Made by a program: the position numbers and the translations under genes
Assembly (NCBI RefSeq): GCF_900116495.1
Contig: NZ_FPAY01000001.1
Coordinates: 434,001-498,000 of the forward strand
Direction: 5' to 3'
Origin: Arthrobacter sp. ov118
Lineage (GTDB): Bacteria > Actinomycetota > Actinomycetes > Actinomycetales > Micrococcaceae
Length of the DNA: 64,000 bases
The notes under the pieces: model-generated
The model's database searches: none
What the model was told of the DNA's origin: nothing
Seen by the model: the letters and a program-made list of their open reading frames with translations, nothing else
Part shown: piece after piece, positions 17,670 through 26,057 of the stretch
Layout of the letters: every line of letters begins with the position of its first letter
Numbering within the stretch: the first letter of the stretch is position 1

Positions 17670-17741
17670 AGCCCCCCACCGGAATCGATCCGGTGACCTC
17701 GTTCTTACCAAGAACGCGCTCTACCACTGAGCTAGGGGGGC
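17670..17741 (-). tRNA. tRNA-Thr (anticodon GGT)
   Basis: The 72-nt gene has acceptor GCCCCCC/GGGGGGC, anticodon stem CGTTC/GAACG with loop TTGGTAA (GGT), and T-arm ACCGG ATCGATT CCGGT. The discriminator is T. It precedes tRNA-Met on the same strand by 62 bp, so the two are probably one transcript. Confidence 0.9.
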
Positions 17742-17933
17742 AACGAGTAAATACTCTACCGGAAGATTCGCCCACCAACAAATCGGCACCCGCACGACGG
17801 CGGAGCCGCCGAAAGCGGCGGAAATCCGGGCTTTCGGGCCGCCTGGGAAGCCCGAATCGGGCGCCGCGGGGGGCCGTTTGCACGGGGTGTGACGAAGCGA
17901 ACACAGCGCCGGACCGCTTGAATTCTTAAACAA

Positions 17934-17963
17934 GAACGGGCCGGCTCAGATGCCGGCCCGTTC
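17934..17963 (-). terminator. Terminator of the DEAD-box helicase gene
   Basis: Perfect 12-bp arms (17934-17945, 17952-17963) with a 6-nt loop lie 30 bp after the helicase stop. On the minus strand TTGTTT follows. Confidence 0.8.
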
Positions 17964-17993
17964 TCAGATGGAGTTATCAGATGGAGCTAGTGG

Positions 17994-20117
17994 TTACCAC
18001 TTGTTGCGGGGCTTGAAGCCGCCTTCGTGGCGGGGCTTGCGGGTGTCGGCGCCGAAGCTCCGCTCGGAACGCTCGCTGTAGGAGCGGCCGCCGCGGTCCG
18101 CGGAAGACCGCTCGCCGTCGTTCTTGCGGAATTCGCGCTTGAAGCCGCCGTTGCCCTTGAAGTTGCCGCTGCCGCCCGAGTAGCCGCCGCGGTCCCCACG
18201 GTCCCCACCGCGGGTTCCCTGGTAGGCGCCGCGGTCACCGGAAGGCTTGCGGCCGTTGTCCAGCTCGAGGTGGATCAGCTCGCCGCCGATCCGGGTGCGG
18301 GACAAGGCCTTCAGCTGATCGGGGCTCAGGTCGGCCGGGAGCTCCACGAGGGAGTGGTCCGAGCGGATGTCGATGCCGCCGATCTGGGCCGAGGAGATGC
18401 CGCCTTCGTTGGCAATGGCGCCGACGATGGAACCCGGCATGACGCGCTGGCGGCGTCCGACGGCGATCCGGTAGGTGGCGTTGCCCTCGGTCAGGGTGCG
18501 GGTCGGGCCGCGGGAGCCGAAGCCGTCCTTGGAGCGCTCGCGCTTCTGGAATTCCGGAGCTGCCGGGAGTTCCTTGACCAGCAGCGGCTGTCCGCCCTGG
18601 GCCATCACGGCCAGGGCGGCGGCGATCTCAGCGGCGGGCACGTTGTGCTCTTCCTCGTAGGAGGCGATGAGGTCGCGGAAGGCCGCAACGTCCTCGGATT
18701 CGAGCGTCTCGGTAATCTTCTCGGCGAACTTGCCGAGGCGCAGGGTGTTGACGGTTTCGGCGGTGGGCAGGTGCATCTGCTCCACCGGCTGGCGGGTGGC
18801 CTTCTCGATGGAACGGAGCAGATACTTCTCGCGCGGCGTCATGAACAGGATCGCGTCGCCGGAACGGCCCGCGCGGCCGGTGCGGCCGATGCGGTGCACA
18901 TAGGACTCGGTGTCGTGCGGGATGTCGTAGTTGACCACGTGGCTGATGCGTTCCACGTCGAGGCCGCGGGCTGCGACGTCGGTGGCCACCAGGATGTCGA
19001 TGCGGCCTTCCTTCAGCGCATCAACGGTCCGTTCACGCTGCTGCTGCGGGATGTCACCGTTAATGGCTGCTGCCTGGAAACCGCGGGCGCGGAGCTTGTC
19101 GGCGAGGTCCTCGGTGGCCATCTTGGTGCGCACGAAGGCGATGACGCCGTCGAACTCTTCCACCTCGAGGATGCGGGTCATCGCGTCGAGCTTGTGCGGG
19201 CCCATGACCTGCAGGTAGCGCTGGCGGGTGTTGGCGCCGGTCGTGGTCTTGGACTTGACCTGGACCTCGGCGGGGTTGTTCAGGTACTGCTTGGACATCC
19301 GGCGGATCTGGCTCGGCATGGTGGCCGAGAACAGAGCAACCTGGCGACTCTCAGGGGTCTGCTGGAAGATCTGCTCAACGTCTTCGGCGAAGCCCATGCG
19401 GAGCATTTCGTCGGCCTCATCCAGCACGAGGTACTGGAGTTCGGAAAGGTCCAGGGACCCCTTGGCAATGTGGTCGATGACGCGGCCGGGGGTACCGACA
19501 ACAACCTGGGCGCCGCGGCGCAGGCCGGCCAGCTGGGGCCCGTAGGCGGAGCCGCCATAAACTGGGAGGACGGTGAAGTCATCAATGTGCTTGGCGTAGG
19601 AGGTGAAGGCCTCGGCAACCTGGAGCGCGAGCTCGCGGGTGGGGGCCAGCACCAGGGCCTGCGTCTTGCGGGACGGGCCGTTGAGGTCGTGGAGCTCGGC
19701 CAGGCGGGACAGCGCCGGTACTGCGAATGCTGCAGTCTTACCGGTGCCGGTCTGGGCCAGGCCCACGACGTCGCGGCCTTCGAGCAGCAGCGGGATGGTT
19801 GCTGCCTGGATCGGGGACGGCTTCTCGTAGCCGACGTCCTGCAGGGCGGCCAGGACGCGGCCGTCGATGCCGAGGTCGACGAACTTGACGCCCTCATCCT
19901 CGGCGTCCTCAGCCTTGGACTCCTCGTTCTTGGACTGGGCAGGCTTCGTGTCAGCCTTGGGGTCGGTGCCAGCGGCCTCGGCGGCAGCCGGGGCCTCGGT
20001 GATGGCAGGAGCCTCGGTGAATTCCGGGGCGGAGCCGGCTGCGGGGGCAGCCGCTTCAGAAGTCTCGACGACGGCGGCGGTCTCGGTCGTTTCGGAGCTG
20101 TTCTGGTTTTCGGGCAT
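17994..20117 (-). CDS. DEAD-box ATP-dependent RNA helicase
   Basis: The 707-residue protein unwinds RNA duplexes, probably in ribosome assembly or mRNA turnover in the cold, as CsdA/DeaD does. It has an acidic alanine-rich N-terminal extension (1-75), the Q motif with PSPIQAATIP (100-109), Walker A AQTGTGKT (121-128), PTRELA, the DEAD box at 233-236, SAT in FSATMP and HRIGRTGRAG. A DbpA-type RNA-binding domain (about 560-640) and an RGG/Gly-rich basic tail follow, typical of actinobacterial DeaD. The ATG at 20117 has GAGGAA about 9 nt upstream; the frame extends to 20429 but that part is leader. The leader is long (see 20118-20508), as is common for cold-induced helicases. Confidence 0.93.
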   Translation of the reverse strand: MPENQNSSETTETAAVVETSEAAAPAAGSAPEFTEAPAITEAPAAAEAAGTDPKADTKPAQSKNEESKAEDAEDEGVKFVDLGIDGRVLAALQDVGYEKPSPIQAATIPLLLEGRDVVGLAQTGTGKTAAFAVPALSRLAELHDLNGPSRKTQALVLAPTRELALQVAEAFTSYAKHIDDFTVLPVYGGSAYGPQLAGLRRGAQVVVGTPGRVIDHIAKGSLDLSELQYLVLDEADEMLRMGFAEDVEQIFQQTPESRQVALFSATMPSQIRRMSKQYLNNPAEVQVKSKTTTGANTRQRYLQVMGPHKLDAMTRILEVEEFDGVIAFVRTKMATEDLADKLRARGFQAAAINGDIPQQQRERTVDALKEGRIDILVATDVAARGLDVERISHVVNYDIPHDTESYVHRIGRTGRAGRSGDAILFMTPREKYLLRSIEKATRQPVEQMHLPTAETVNTLRLGKFAEKITETLESEDVAAFRDLIASYEEEHNVPAAEIAAALAVMAQGGQPLLVKELPAAPEFQKRERSKDGFGSRGPTRTLTEGNATYRIAVGRRQRVMPGSIVGAIANEGGISSAQIGGIDIRSDHSLVELPADLSPDQLKALSRTRIGGELIHLELDNGRKPSGDRGAYQGTRGGDRGDRGGYSGGSGNFKGNGGFKREFRKNDGERSSADRGGRSYSERSERSFGADTRKPRHEGGFKPRNKW

Positions 20118-20508
20118 AGGGGATTTCTTCCTCATCCATAGGGGCCAAGCGGCACAACCCGAGGTGAGCGGAGCCGCAGTACGCGTGACACGAGCTGCCG
20201 GGCGTACGTTGACCGGCGGGTCACATAGAAGTCCGGCGCTTTCGCAATCCCATGGCAGGACTTCCCGCTGCATCTCTTGGCTGCTATCCCAGCAGTCTGT
20301 ACAGCGTTTTCTTTTGCCGGCTCTCCCTATGAAAATGCCCGCAACACAATTTGCGGGCCCCAACACTTGCCAGTCCTGCCTCAAGAATTGGGCAGGAATA
20401 AGGGATTTCCGGAGTGGGGGATAGTTCAATCATAGGCCATGGATCAGCACGGCGGTAACTGAGGGCCCGACGTCGGCCGGTGAGCTTGCGCACACCGGTG
20501 TCCGGAAC
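20118..20508. other. Long leader of the helicase gene and end of the MOSC gene
   Basis: No coding sequence is supported. The minus-strand frame continues upstream of the helicase ATG but has no homology. The segment contains the terminator at 20337-20358, leaving up to about 215 nt for a helicase 5' leader. Its structure was not resolved by eye. Confidence 0.5.
20337..20358 (-). terminator. Terminator after the MOSC gene
   Basis: Perfect 8-bp arms GCCCGCAA/TTGCGGGC with a 6-nt loop are followed by ATTTTC on the minus strand. It lies about 150 bp after the MOSC stop and upstream of the helicase leader, so it probably separates the two genes. An attenuator role is possible but not shown. Confidence 0.65.
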
Positions 20509-21162
20509 CTAGACGCCGAGCCGGCGCTGCAGCTTCTCGAAGCGCTCGTGATACTCGGGCTGGAGGCGGATCTCGCCGTCGGCGTCGGCGTCGCGCAGGG
20601 CCTCCATGTCCTCCAACGTGGGGTCGCTGAACCACTTGGCGATGGTCACGCCGTGGGCGGGGACAAAAATCCTGTGGATGTGGTTCCCGGCCTCAATGCT
20701 TCCCGTCCGGACCACACGGAGGTATGTGCCCACCTTCCCGGCCTCGGTGAACCTCTGGACCCAGTGCGGCTCCCCCATCCGCCGCTGGAACGTGGCGCAC
20801 GGGACGCGCGGAGACGTGACTTCAACCTCGACGTCCAGTCCGAGCTTCCAGCGTTCGCCGATCACGGCCTCGGAGGCGTCGATCCCGGTGATCCGCAGGT
20901 TTTCACCGAAGATGCCCGGCGGCAGCTCCCGGCCGAGCTCGGCAGTCCAGTAATCGGCGTCATCCTGCGAGTACGCGTAGAGGGCCTGGTGCTCGCCGCC
21001 GTGGTGGATCCTGCTGGCCTGGATGTCGCCGTGCAACCCCAGTTTATGGACCCGCACCGGACCGTCCACGGCGCGCTTGTCGATCGCGGTGACGCCGACG
21101 CTGCCGGGATCCGCGAGCAGCTGGTGGACCCGGCAGACTGCAAGCACAGATGCGGTTTTCAT
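20509..21162 (-). CDS. MOSC-domain protein (YiiM-like)
   Basis: The 217-residue protein has a MOSC domain with HHGGEHQALYAY, PPGIFGENLRI and the conserved cysteine in VPCATFQ. It resembles YiiM, which takes part in molybdenum cofactor-dependent reduction of N-hydroxylated compounds. The cysteine is expected to carry sulfur or contact Mo. A C-terminal stretch (about 165-217) includes the helical segment ALRDADADGEI. It stands alone upstream of the helicase gene. No molybdenum partner is nearby. Confidence 0.85.
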   Translation of the reverse strand: MKTASVLAVCRVHQLLADPGSVGVTAIDKRAVDGPVRVHKLGLHGDIQASRIHHGGEHQALYAYSQDDADYWTAELGRELPPGIFGENLRITGIDASEAVIGERWKLGLDVEVEVTSPRVPCATFQRRMGEPHWVQRFTEAGKVGTYLRVVRTGSIEAGNHIHRIFVPAHGVTIAKWFSDPTLEDMEALRDADADGEIRLQPEYHERFEKLQRRLGV

Positions 21163-21348
21163 GGCTCCAGTCTAGGCCTGCGGCCCGCCGGGGCGGGAAA
21201 GCAAAGCCCCGGCCCATTCCCGGCCATAATTGCTGCCTGCAGCCGGTAGTCCGGTTAGGCTGGCATCAAATTTCAGAACCGCCTTGGCAGGCAGCGGCCG
21301 CTGCGCGGATTGCACGGCGGGTCATCGGGCGGAATCAGGGGGGAGCGC

Positions 21349-21969
21349 ATGGATCAGCACGGGCACGAGGGCAAGGAACAGCCCACTAGGGGCGGCGAGC
21401 CGAAGCCTCCGCCGTGGCAGGTGCCCAAACCTGAGCTCCGGCCCGAGCTGCAGAACCTTCCCGGTCAACCCGCCCGCGCCGGGGACGGCGAACCCGGCGA
21501 ACCCGGGGATAGCGCGCCGGGCGCCATTTTTGACCCGTTCGAACGCGAACGGGAGCGAGAGTTGGCCGCTGCGGCCGTGCGGAAGAAGCGCTCGCAACGC
21601 CGCACCGTCGTCGTCGGGCTGGGCGTCACGGCGCTCCTGGCCGGCACCATCACGGCCATGGTGGCCAGCAGCAACGAGGAACCCGACTACGCCCAGGTGT
21701 GCTTCAACGACGACACCGGCGAGCGCGTCGAGGACACCCGGTGCGATAACAGCAGCACGGACGGGCGCAGCTCCGGCATCTACGCCTGGTACTTCTATTC
21801 CCGTGGCGCCAGCGTGCCCGGCGTGGGCCAGAACCGCTCCGGTTACCCCAGCTACACCAGAACCGTCCCCACCGGCGCCCGGACGTCCACGGGGTACAGC
21901 GCCAAGGGCGGCACCGTCAGCAGGGGCGGCTTCGGCGGTAGCTCCAAGGGCGGAAGCATAGGAGGCTAG
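21349..21969 (+). CDS. YgiB-like (DUF1190) protein
   Basis: The ATG at 21349 follows a GGGGGGAG ribosome binding site; the longer ATG at 21310 is unsupported. The 206-residue protein has a proline-rich cytoplasmic start, one membrane segment (about 85-105) and a C-terminal domain rich in Gly, Ser and Tyr (YAWYFYSRGASVPGVG, KGGTVSRGGFGGSSKGG). This is the pattern of DUF1190/YgiB. In other bacteria YgiB is encoded with YgiC. It is followed after 2 bp by the ygiC-like gene, so they are an operon. The function of YgiB is unknown; a cell-envelope role is often assumed. Confidence 0.75.
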   Translation: MDQHGHEGKEQPTRGGEPKPPPWQVPKPELRPELQNLPGQPARAGDGEPGEPGDSAPGAIFDPFERERERELAAAAVRKKRSQRRTVVVGLGVTALLAGTITAMVASSNEEPDYAQVCFNDDTGERVEDTRCDNSSTDGRSSGIYAWYFYSRGASVPGVGQNRSGYPSYTRTVPTGARTSTGYSAKGGTVSRGGFGGSSKGGSIGG

Positions 21970-21971
21970 GG

Positions 21972-23192
21972 ATGAAACGACTGCAATCCGAGCCGAGGCC
22001 GGACTGGAAAGCGCGGATCGAAGAGCAGGGACTGGTCTTCTCCACCACCACCCTGCCGGACGGGACGAATATCGAGTACTGGCACGAGGCCGCGTATTAC
22101 GAATTCACGATGGCCGAGGTGGAAACCCTCGAACAAAACGCCGAGGACATGCACCGCATGTGCCTCGAGGCCGCCAGGTTCCTCGCGACCGGCGCGATGG
22201 GCACCATCGGGATCGGGCCGCAGGCACTCGAACTGGCGGCCCAATCACTGCAGGCCGGTGACGTGGACGTGTACGGCCGCTTTGACTTCGTCTACGACGG
22301 CCAGGGCGGCCCGGCCAAGATGCTCGAGTACAACGCCGACACGCCCACCGGACTCATCGAGGCCGCCGTCGCCCAGTGGTTCTGGCTGCAGGACGTGTTT
22401 CCGGACAAGGACCAGTGGAACGGCATCCATGAGGCGCTCATCCGGCAGTGGAAGAAGCTGCAGTACCGCACCGGCATGAGCACCCTCCACGTCGCCCACT
22501 CCGAGGCGGAGCAGTCCGGCGAGGATTGGATGACGGCGGCCTACATGCGCGATGTCGCCAGCCAGGCCGGCTGGACCACCATCGGCATCAACATGTCGGA
22601 CATCGGCTGGGACCCCAACCTCAACCGTTTCGTGGACCTGGACAACTTTCTGATCAGCACCATGTTCAAGCTCTACCCGTGGGAAGTGATGATGAAGGAG
22701 CCGTTCGGGCAGCGGCTGCTCCAGCGCGCCCACAATCCGCGCTGGGTCGAGCCTGCCTGGAAGATGCTCCTGTCCAACAAGGCCCTGCTCGCGGCACTGT
22801 GGCACCTCTACCCGGACCACCCCAACCTCCTGCCCGCTTACCTGGACGGGCCGGGCCCGCTTGCGGACTGGGTGGCCAAGCCGCTGCACGGGCGGGAAGG
22901 GGACAACATCAGGATCCACGCGCCCGGCATCGAGCTTGAACAGCCCGGCGACTACGGCCGGGAAGGCTGGTGCTACCAGCAGTTCCAGGCCCTGCCCGAC
23001 TTCGACGGCAACCGCCCGGTGCTCGGACTGTGGGTGGTCGACGGCGAATCGGTCGGTTGCGGCATCCGCGAATCCGACGGCCCCGTTACCGACTACTTCT
23101 GCCGGTTTGTCCCCAACACGATCGACGCTCCGGCTCCCGAATTCACCACCTCACGTCAGTCCGACTCCGGCAAGGCAGGTATCGCCCTATGA
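21972..23192 (+). CDS. YgiC-like ATP-grasp protein (glutathionylspermidine synthase family)
   Basis: The 406-residue protein belongs to the ATP-grasp family containing glutathionylspermidine synthase domains. MLEYNADTPTGLIEAA (about 116-131) and the nearby DVYGRFDFVYDG are family blocks, as is VGCGIRESDGPVTDYFCRF near the C-terminus. It would form a peptide-like amide bond using ATP; the substrates of YgiC-type members are not known. No amidase domain is fused. It ends in an ATGA overlap with the permease gene, so translation is coupled. An amino-acid permease next to a ligase suggests handling of amino acids or polyamine conjugates, which is inference. Confidence 0.85.
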   Translation: MKRLQSEPRPDWKARIEEQGLVFSTTTLPDGTNIEYWHEAAYYEFTMAEVETLEQNAEDMHRMCLEAARFLATGAMGTIGIGPQALELAAQSLQAGDVDVYGRFDFVYDGQGGPAKMLEYNADTPTGLIEAAVAQWFWLQDVFPDKDQWNGIHEALIRQWKKLQYRTGMSTLHVAHSEAEQSGEDWMTAAYMRDVASQAGWTTIGINMSDIGWDPNLNRFVDLDNFLISTMFKLYPWEVMMKEPFGQRLLQRAHNPRWVEPAWKMLLSNKALLAALWHLYPDHPNLLPAYLDGPGPLADWVAKPLHGREGDNIRIHAPGIELEQPGDYGREGWCYQQFQALPDFDGNRPVLGLWVVDGESVGCGIRESDGPVTDYFCRFVPNTIDAPAPEFTTSRQSDSGKAGIAL

Positions 23193-24778
23193 GCGCCCAA
23201 ACCACGACGGCGGCCGGCAGCCCGGCACCCACTCCGGCCAAGGGGCTGCGGGCCGGAATCCTGGACCTCGGTGATTCCGTCATGCTGGGGCTGGCCTCCA
23301 CCGCGCCGGTCTACTCCCTCGCGGCGACCCTGGGCCTGATCGTGGCCGTCAACGGCACCTACACTCCCCTGATCCTTGTCCTGGGCTTCGTGCCCGTGCT
23401 CTTCATCGCCTACGCCTTCCGCGAATTGAACAGCGCCCTGCCGGACTGCGGGACCACGTTTATCTGGGCCCGCAACGCCTTCGGCCCGTGGGCCGGCTGG
23501 CTGGGCGGCTGGGGCGTCGCCCTGGCCGGCGTCGTGGTCCTTGCCAACCTGGCGCAGGTGGCCGGGCAGTACCTGTGGCTGCTGGTCGGGGACGGTTCCC
23601 TGGCCCACAACAGTCTGGTCGTCACCGCCACCGGGGTGCTGTTCATCGCCCTGATGACGTTCGTGAACTACCGCGGCATCCGGCTCGGGGAGCACGTCCA
23701 GCGCGTCCTGACCTACGTGCAGTACGTCTCGCTCGGCATCTTCGCGGTGGCCCTCGTGTTCCGGATCGCCGGTGGTGTACCCGGCGGGGCCGCGGGCCAG
23801 GCCTTCGACGCCGAATGGTTCAACCCCGCCGGCGCGTTCGCCGATCCGGGCGCCGCCGTGCACGGAGCCCTGCTTGCCCTGTTCATCTACTGGGGCTGGG
23901 ACACCTGCCTTGCGGTGAACGAGGAGACGGAGAACCCGGCCACCACCCCCGGCCGTGGTGCGGTCATTTCGGCGTTCGTGCTGGTGGCCATCTACGTCTC
24001 GATGGCCCTGCTGGTGATGATGTACGCCTCGGTGGGCACGGAAGGAATCGGCCTCGGAAACGAGGCGAACCAAGGCGATGTCTTCCTCGCCATGAAGGAT
24101 ACGGTGCTGGGCCCCTGGGGCTGGCTGATCGTCGTCGCGGTGCTGGCCTCCGTGCTGTCCTCGACCCAGACCACCATTCTCCCCACTGCCCGCGGCACCC
24201 TGTCTATGGCCGTGCACGGGGCCATCCCGCCGAAGTTCGGCACAGTCCACCCGCGCAACCAGACGCCTGGTTTCTCCACCCAGATCATGGGGGCAGCCGC
24301 CATCGGCTACTACGTGCTGATGAGCGTTTTCAGCGAAAACCTGCTGGCGGACTCCATCAGCTCGATCAGCCTTTTCATCGCCTTCTACTACGCCCTGACC
24401 GGCTTCGCCTGCGTCTGGTACTTCCGCGCCACCCTTCGCAGTTCGGCCCGCAACTTGTGGTTCCGCGGGATCCTGCCCCTGCTCGGGGCCCTCCTGCTGA
24501 CCGCGGCCTTCGTCGTCTCGGCGGTGCAGATGTGGGATCCGGGCTACGGCGACACGCAGATCTTCGGCGTCGGCGGCGCGTTCGCCAGCGGGGTGGTGCT
24601 GCTGGCGCTGGGCGCGGTGCTGGCCGTCGTCTGCCGGTTCGCGCCGTCAACCCGGGGGTACTTCCTGCAGCAGCCCGCCCCGGCGCACCCCGGCGGAAGC
24701 GGCCCGGCGCACCAGAGCCCTGCGCAGCAGCCCGGCCCGGCGCACCCCGGCGGAAGCGGCCATAGGATGCTCCCATGA
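23189..24778 (+). CDS. Amino acid/polyamine permease (APC family)
   Basis: The 529-residue protein has about 12-13 membrane segments. APC hallmarks include LGDSVMLGLASTAPVYSLA (first helix) and the VNEETENPATTPGRG loop. It starts in an ATGA overlap with ygiC. The last about 40 residues are not membrane and contain two copies of a proline/glycine/histidine motif (QQPAPAHPGGSG and QQPGPAHPGGSG). These are encoded by a 36-bp near-identical direct repeat at 24668 and 24725. It ends in an ATGA overlap with the acyl-CoA dehydrogenase. Substrate unknown; amino acids or polyamines are likely. Confidence 0.85.
   Translation: MSAQTTTAAGSPAPTPAKGLRAGILDLGDSVMLGLASTAPVYSLAATLGLIVAVNGTYTPLILVLGFVPVLFIAYAFRELNSALPDCGTTFIWARNAFGPWAGWLGGWGVALAGVVVLANLAQVAGQYLWLLVGDGSLAHNSLVVTATGVLFIALMTFVNYRGIRLGEHVQRVLTYVQYVSLGIFAVALVFRIAGGVPGGAAGQAFDAEWFNPAGAFADPGAAVHGALLALFIYWGWDTCLAVNEETENPATTPGRGAVISAFVLVAIYVSMALLVMMYASVGTEGIGLGNEANQGDVFLAMKDTVLGPWGWLIVVAVLASVLSSTQTTILPTARGTLSMAVHGAIPPKFGTVHPRNQTPGFSTQIMGAAAIGYYVLMSVFSENLLADSISSISLFIAFYYALTGFACVWYFRATLRSSARNLWFRGILPLLGALLLTAAFVVSAVQMWDPGYGDTQIFGVGGAFASGVVLLALGAVLAVVCRFAPSTRGYFLQQPAPAHPGGSGPAHQSPAQQPGPAHPGGSGHRMLP
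24668..24760 (+). repeat. 36-bp direct repeat, 57-bp period, in the permease C-terminus
   Basis: The copies at 24668-24703 and 24725-24760 differ by one base and lie in frame, duplicating a 12-residue motif at the end of the permease. They probably arose by slippage or unequal crossover and could vary between strains. Confidence 0.7.
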
Positions 24779-25965
24779 GCAACGCCGCCGCAGCTTCCGA
24801 TGTTTCCGATGTCCTCGCAATCGATTCGCTCCTGAGCGCCGGCGAACTGGCCGTGCGCGAGCGGGTTCGCGACTTCACCGACCAGCGGATACGTCCGGGG
24901 ATCGCTGGCTGGTTCGAGGACGCCGAGTTCCCGCTCGAGCTTGCCCCGGAACTGGGTGAACTCGGCGTGCTGGGCATGCATCTGGAGGGCTACGGCTGCC
25001 CCGGCCGGTCCGCCGTCGAATACGGCCTCGCCGCCATGGAGCTCGAGGCCGGGGATTCCGGCATCCGCACGTTTGTCTCCGTGCAGGGCTCCCTCGCCAT
25101 GACGGCCATCCACAAGTGGGGCTCCGAAGACCAGAAGCAGGAGTGGCTCCCCCGGATGGCCGCCGGCGAGCTGATCGGGGCTTTTGCCCTGACCGAACCC
25201 ACCGCCGGCTCGGACCCTGCCTCGATGCAGACCTTCGCCCGCCGGGACGGCTCCGGCGAGGACGCCGGCTGGATCCTGGACGGCGCCAAACGCTGGATCG
25301 GGCTCGCGTCGGTGGCCGGGGTCCTGGTGGTGTGGGCCAGAACCGACGACGGCGTGCGCGGTTTCCTTGTCCCCGCCGGCACCCCGGGCGTCACCGCGAC
25401 GCCGATCGGGCAGAAGCTCTCGATGCGCGCCTCCATCCAGTGCGACATCACCTTCGACAGCGTGCGCCTCGGCCCGGAGGCGCTGCTGCCGGCGGCTCAG
25501 GGACTGCGGGGCCCCTTCACCTGCCTCAACGAGGCCCGGTACGGCATCGCGTGGGGCGCGATGGGCGCTGCCCGGGATTCCTACGAGGCCGCCCTCGCCT
25601 ATGCCCAGGAGCGGTTGCAGTTCGGCAAGCCGCTGGCCGGATACCAGCTGACCCAGGAAAAACTGGTGAACATGCTCCTGGAAATCCAGAAGGGTACCCT
25701 GCTGGCCTTGCACCTGGGCCGGCTCAAGGACGCCGGTACGCTGCGCCCGGAGCAGATCTCGCTCGGCAAGCTGAATAACGTGCGGGAGGCGCTCGCCATT
25801 GCCCGGGAGGCCCGCACGATCCTTGGCGGCAACGGCATCACCTTGGACTATTCCCCGCTGCGGCACGCCGCCAACCTCGAATCCGTCCGCACCTACGAGG
25901 GCACCGACGAGGTTCACACCCTAGTCCTGGGCCAGCACATCACGGGACTCCCCGCCTTCCGCTAG
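24775..25965 (+). CDS. Acyl-CoA dehydrogenase (glutaryl-CoA dehydrogenase-like)
   Basis: The 396-residue protein oxidises an acyl-CoA using FAD. Family blocks are FALTEPTAGSDP (about 139-150) and RTYEGTDEVHTLVLG near the C-terminus, where the Glu is the catalytic base. GSEDQKQEWLPRMAAGE and the TYEG ending are closest to glutaryl-CoA dehydrogenases, which also decarboxylate. A different short or branched substrate is equally possible. Its start codon is in an ATGA overlap with the permease gene, so it is the fourth gene of one operon. That association with ygiBC is unusual. Confidence 0.85.
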   Translation: MSNAAAASDVSDVLAIDSLLSAGELAVRERVRDFTDQRIRPGIAGWFEDAEFPLELAPELGELGVLGMHLEGYGCPGRSAVEYGLAAMELEAGDSGIRTFVSVQGSLAMTAIHKWGSEDQKQEWLPRMAAGELIGAFALTEPTAGSDPASMQTFARRDGSGEDAGWILDGAKRWIGLASVAGVLVVWARTDDGVRGFLVPAGTPGVTATPIGQKLSMRASIQCDITFDSVRLGPEALLPAAQGLRGPFTCLNEARYGIAWGAMGAARDSYEAALAYAQERLQFGKPLAGYQLTQEKLVNMLLEIQKGTLLALHLGRLKDAGTLRPEQISLGKLNNVREALAIAREARTILGGNGITLDYSPLRHAANLESVRTYEGTDEVHTLVLGQHITGLPAFR

Positions 25966-25970
25966 CTCTG

Positions 25971-26034
25971 CCCCGAGATGGCACTTCACGGCAGTGCCGT
26001 GAAGACATAGCCGTGAAATGCCATCTCGGCGGGG
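25971..26034. repeat. Palindromic element between convergent genes
   Basis: Arms beginning CCCCGAGATGGCA and ending TGCCATCTCGGCGGGG form a long interrupted hairpin (25971-26034). An inner repeat TTCACGGC/GCCGTGAA appears twice. It lies between the convergent acyl-CoA dehydrogenase and SDR genes, so it may terminate both. It differs from the ACGCGGGGTCAC repeats at 35-38 kb. Confidence 0.7.
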
Positions 26035-26057
26035 TACCGGGTAGAAGTTCCGCGGGC

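Noticed and set aside
17534..17741. A54 in the T-loop of both tRNA-Met and tRNA-Thr
   Set aside because: It occurs in two neighbouring genes with otherwise perfect folds, so I take it as normal variation for this lineage, not damage.
18027..20141. 704-aa open frame on the plus strand
   Set aside because: It is the antisense of the DEAD-box helicase, produced by high GC and Ala/Gly-rich codons; no domain.
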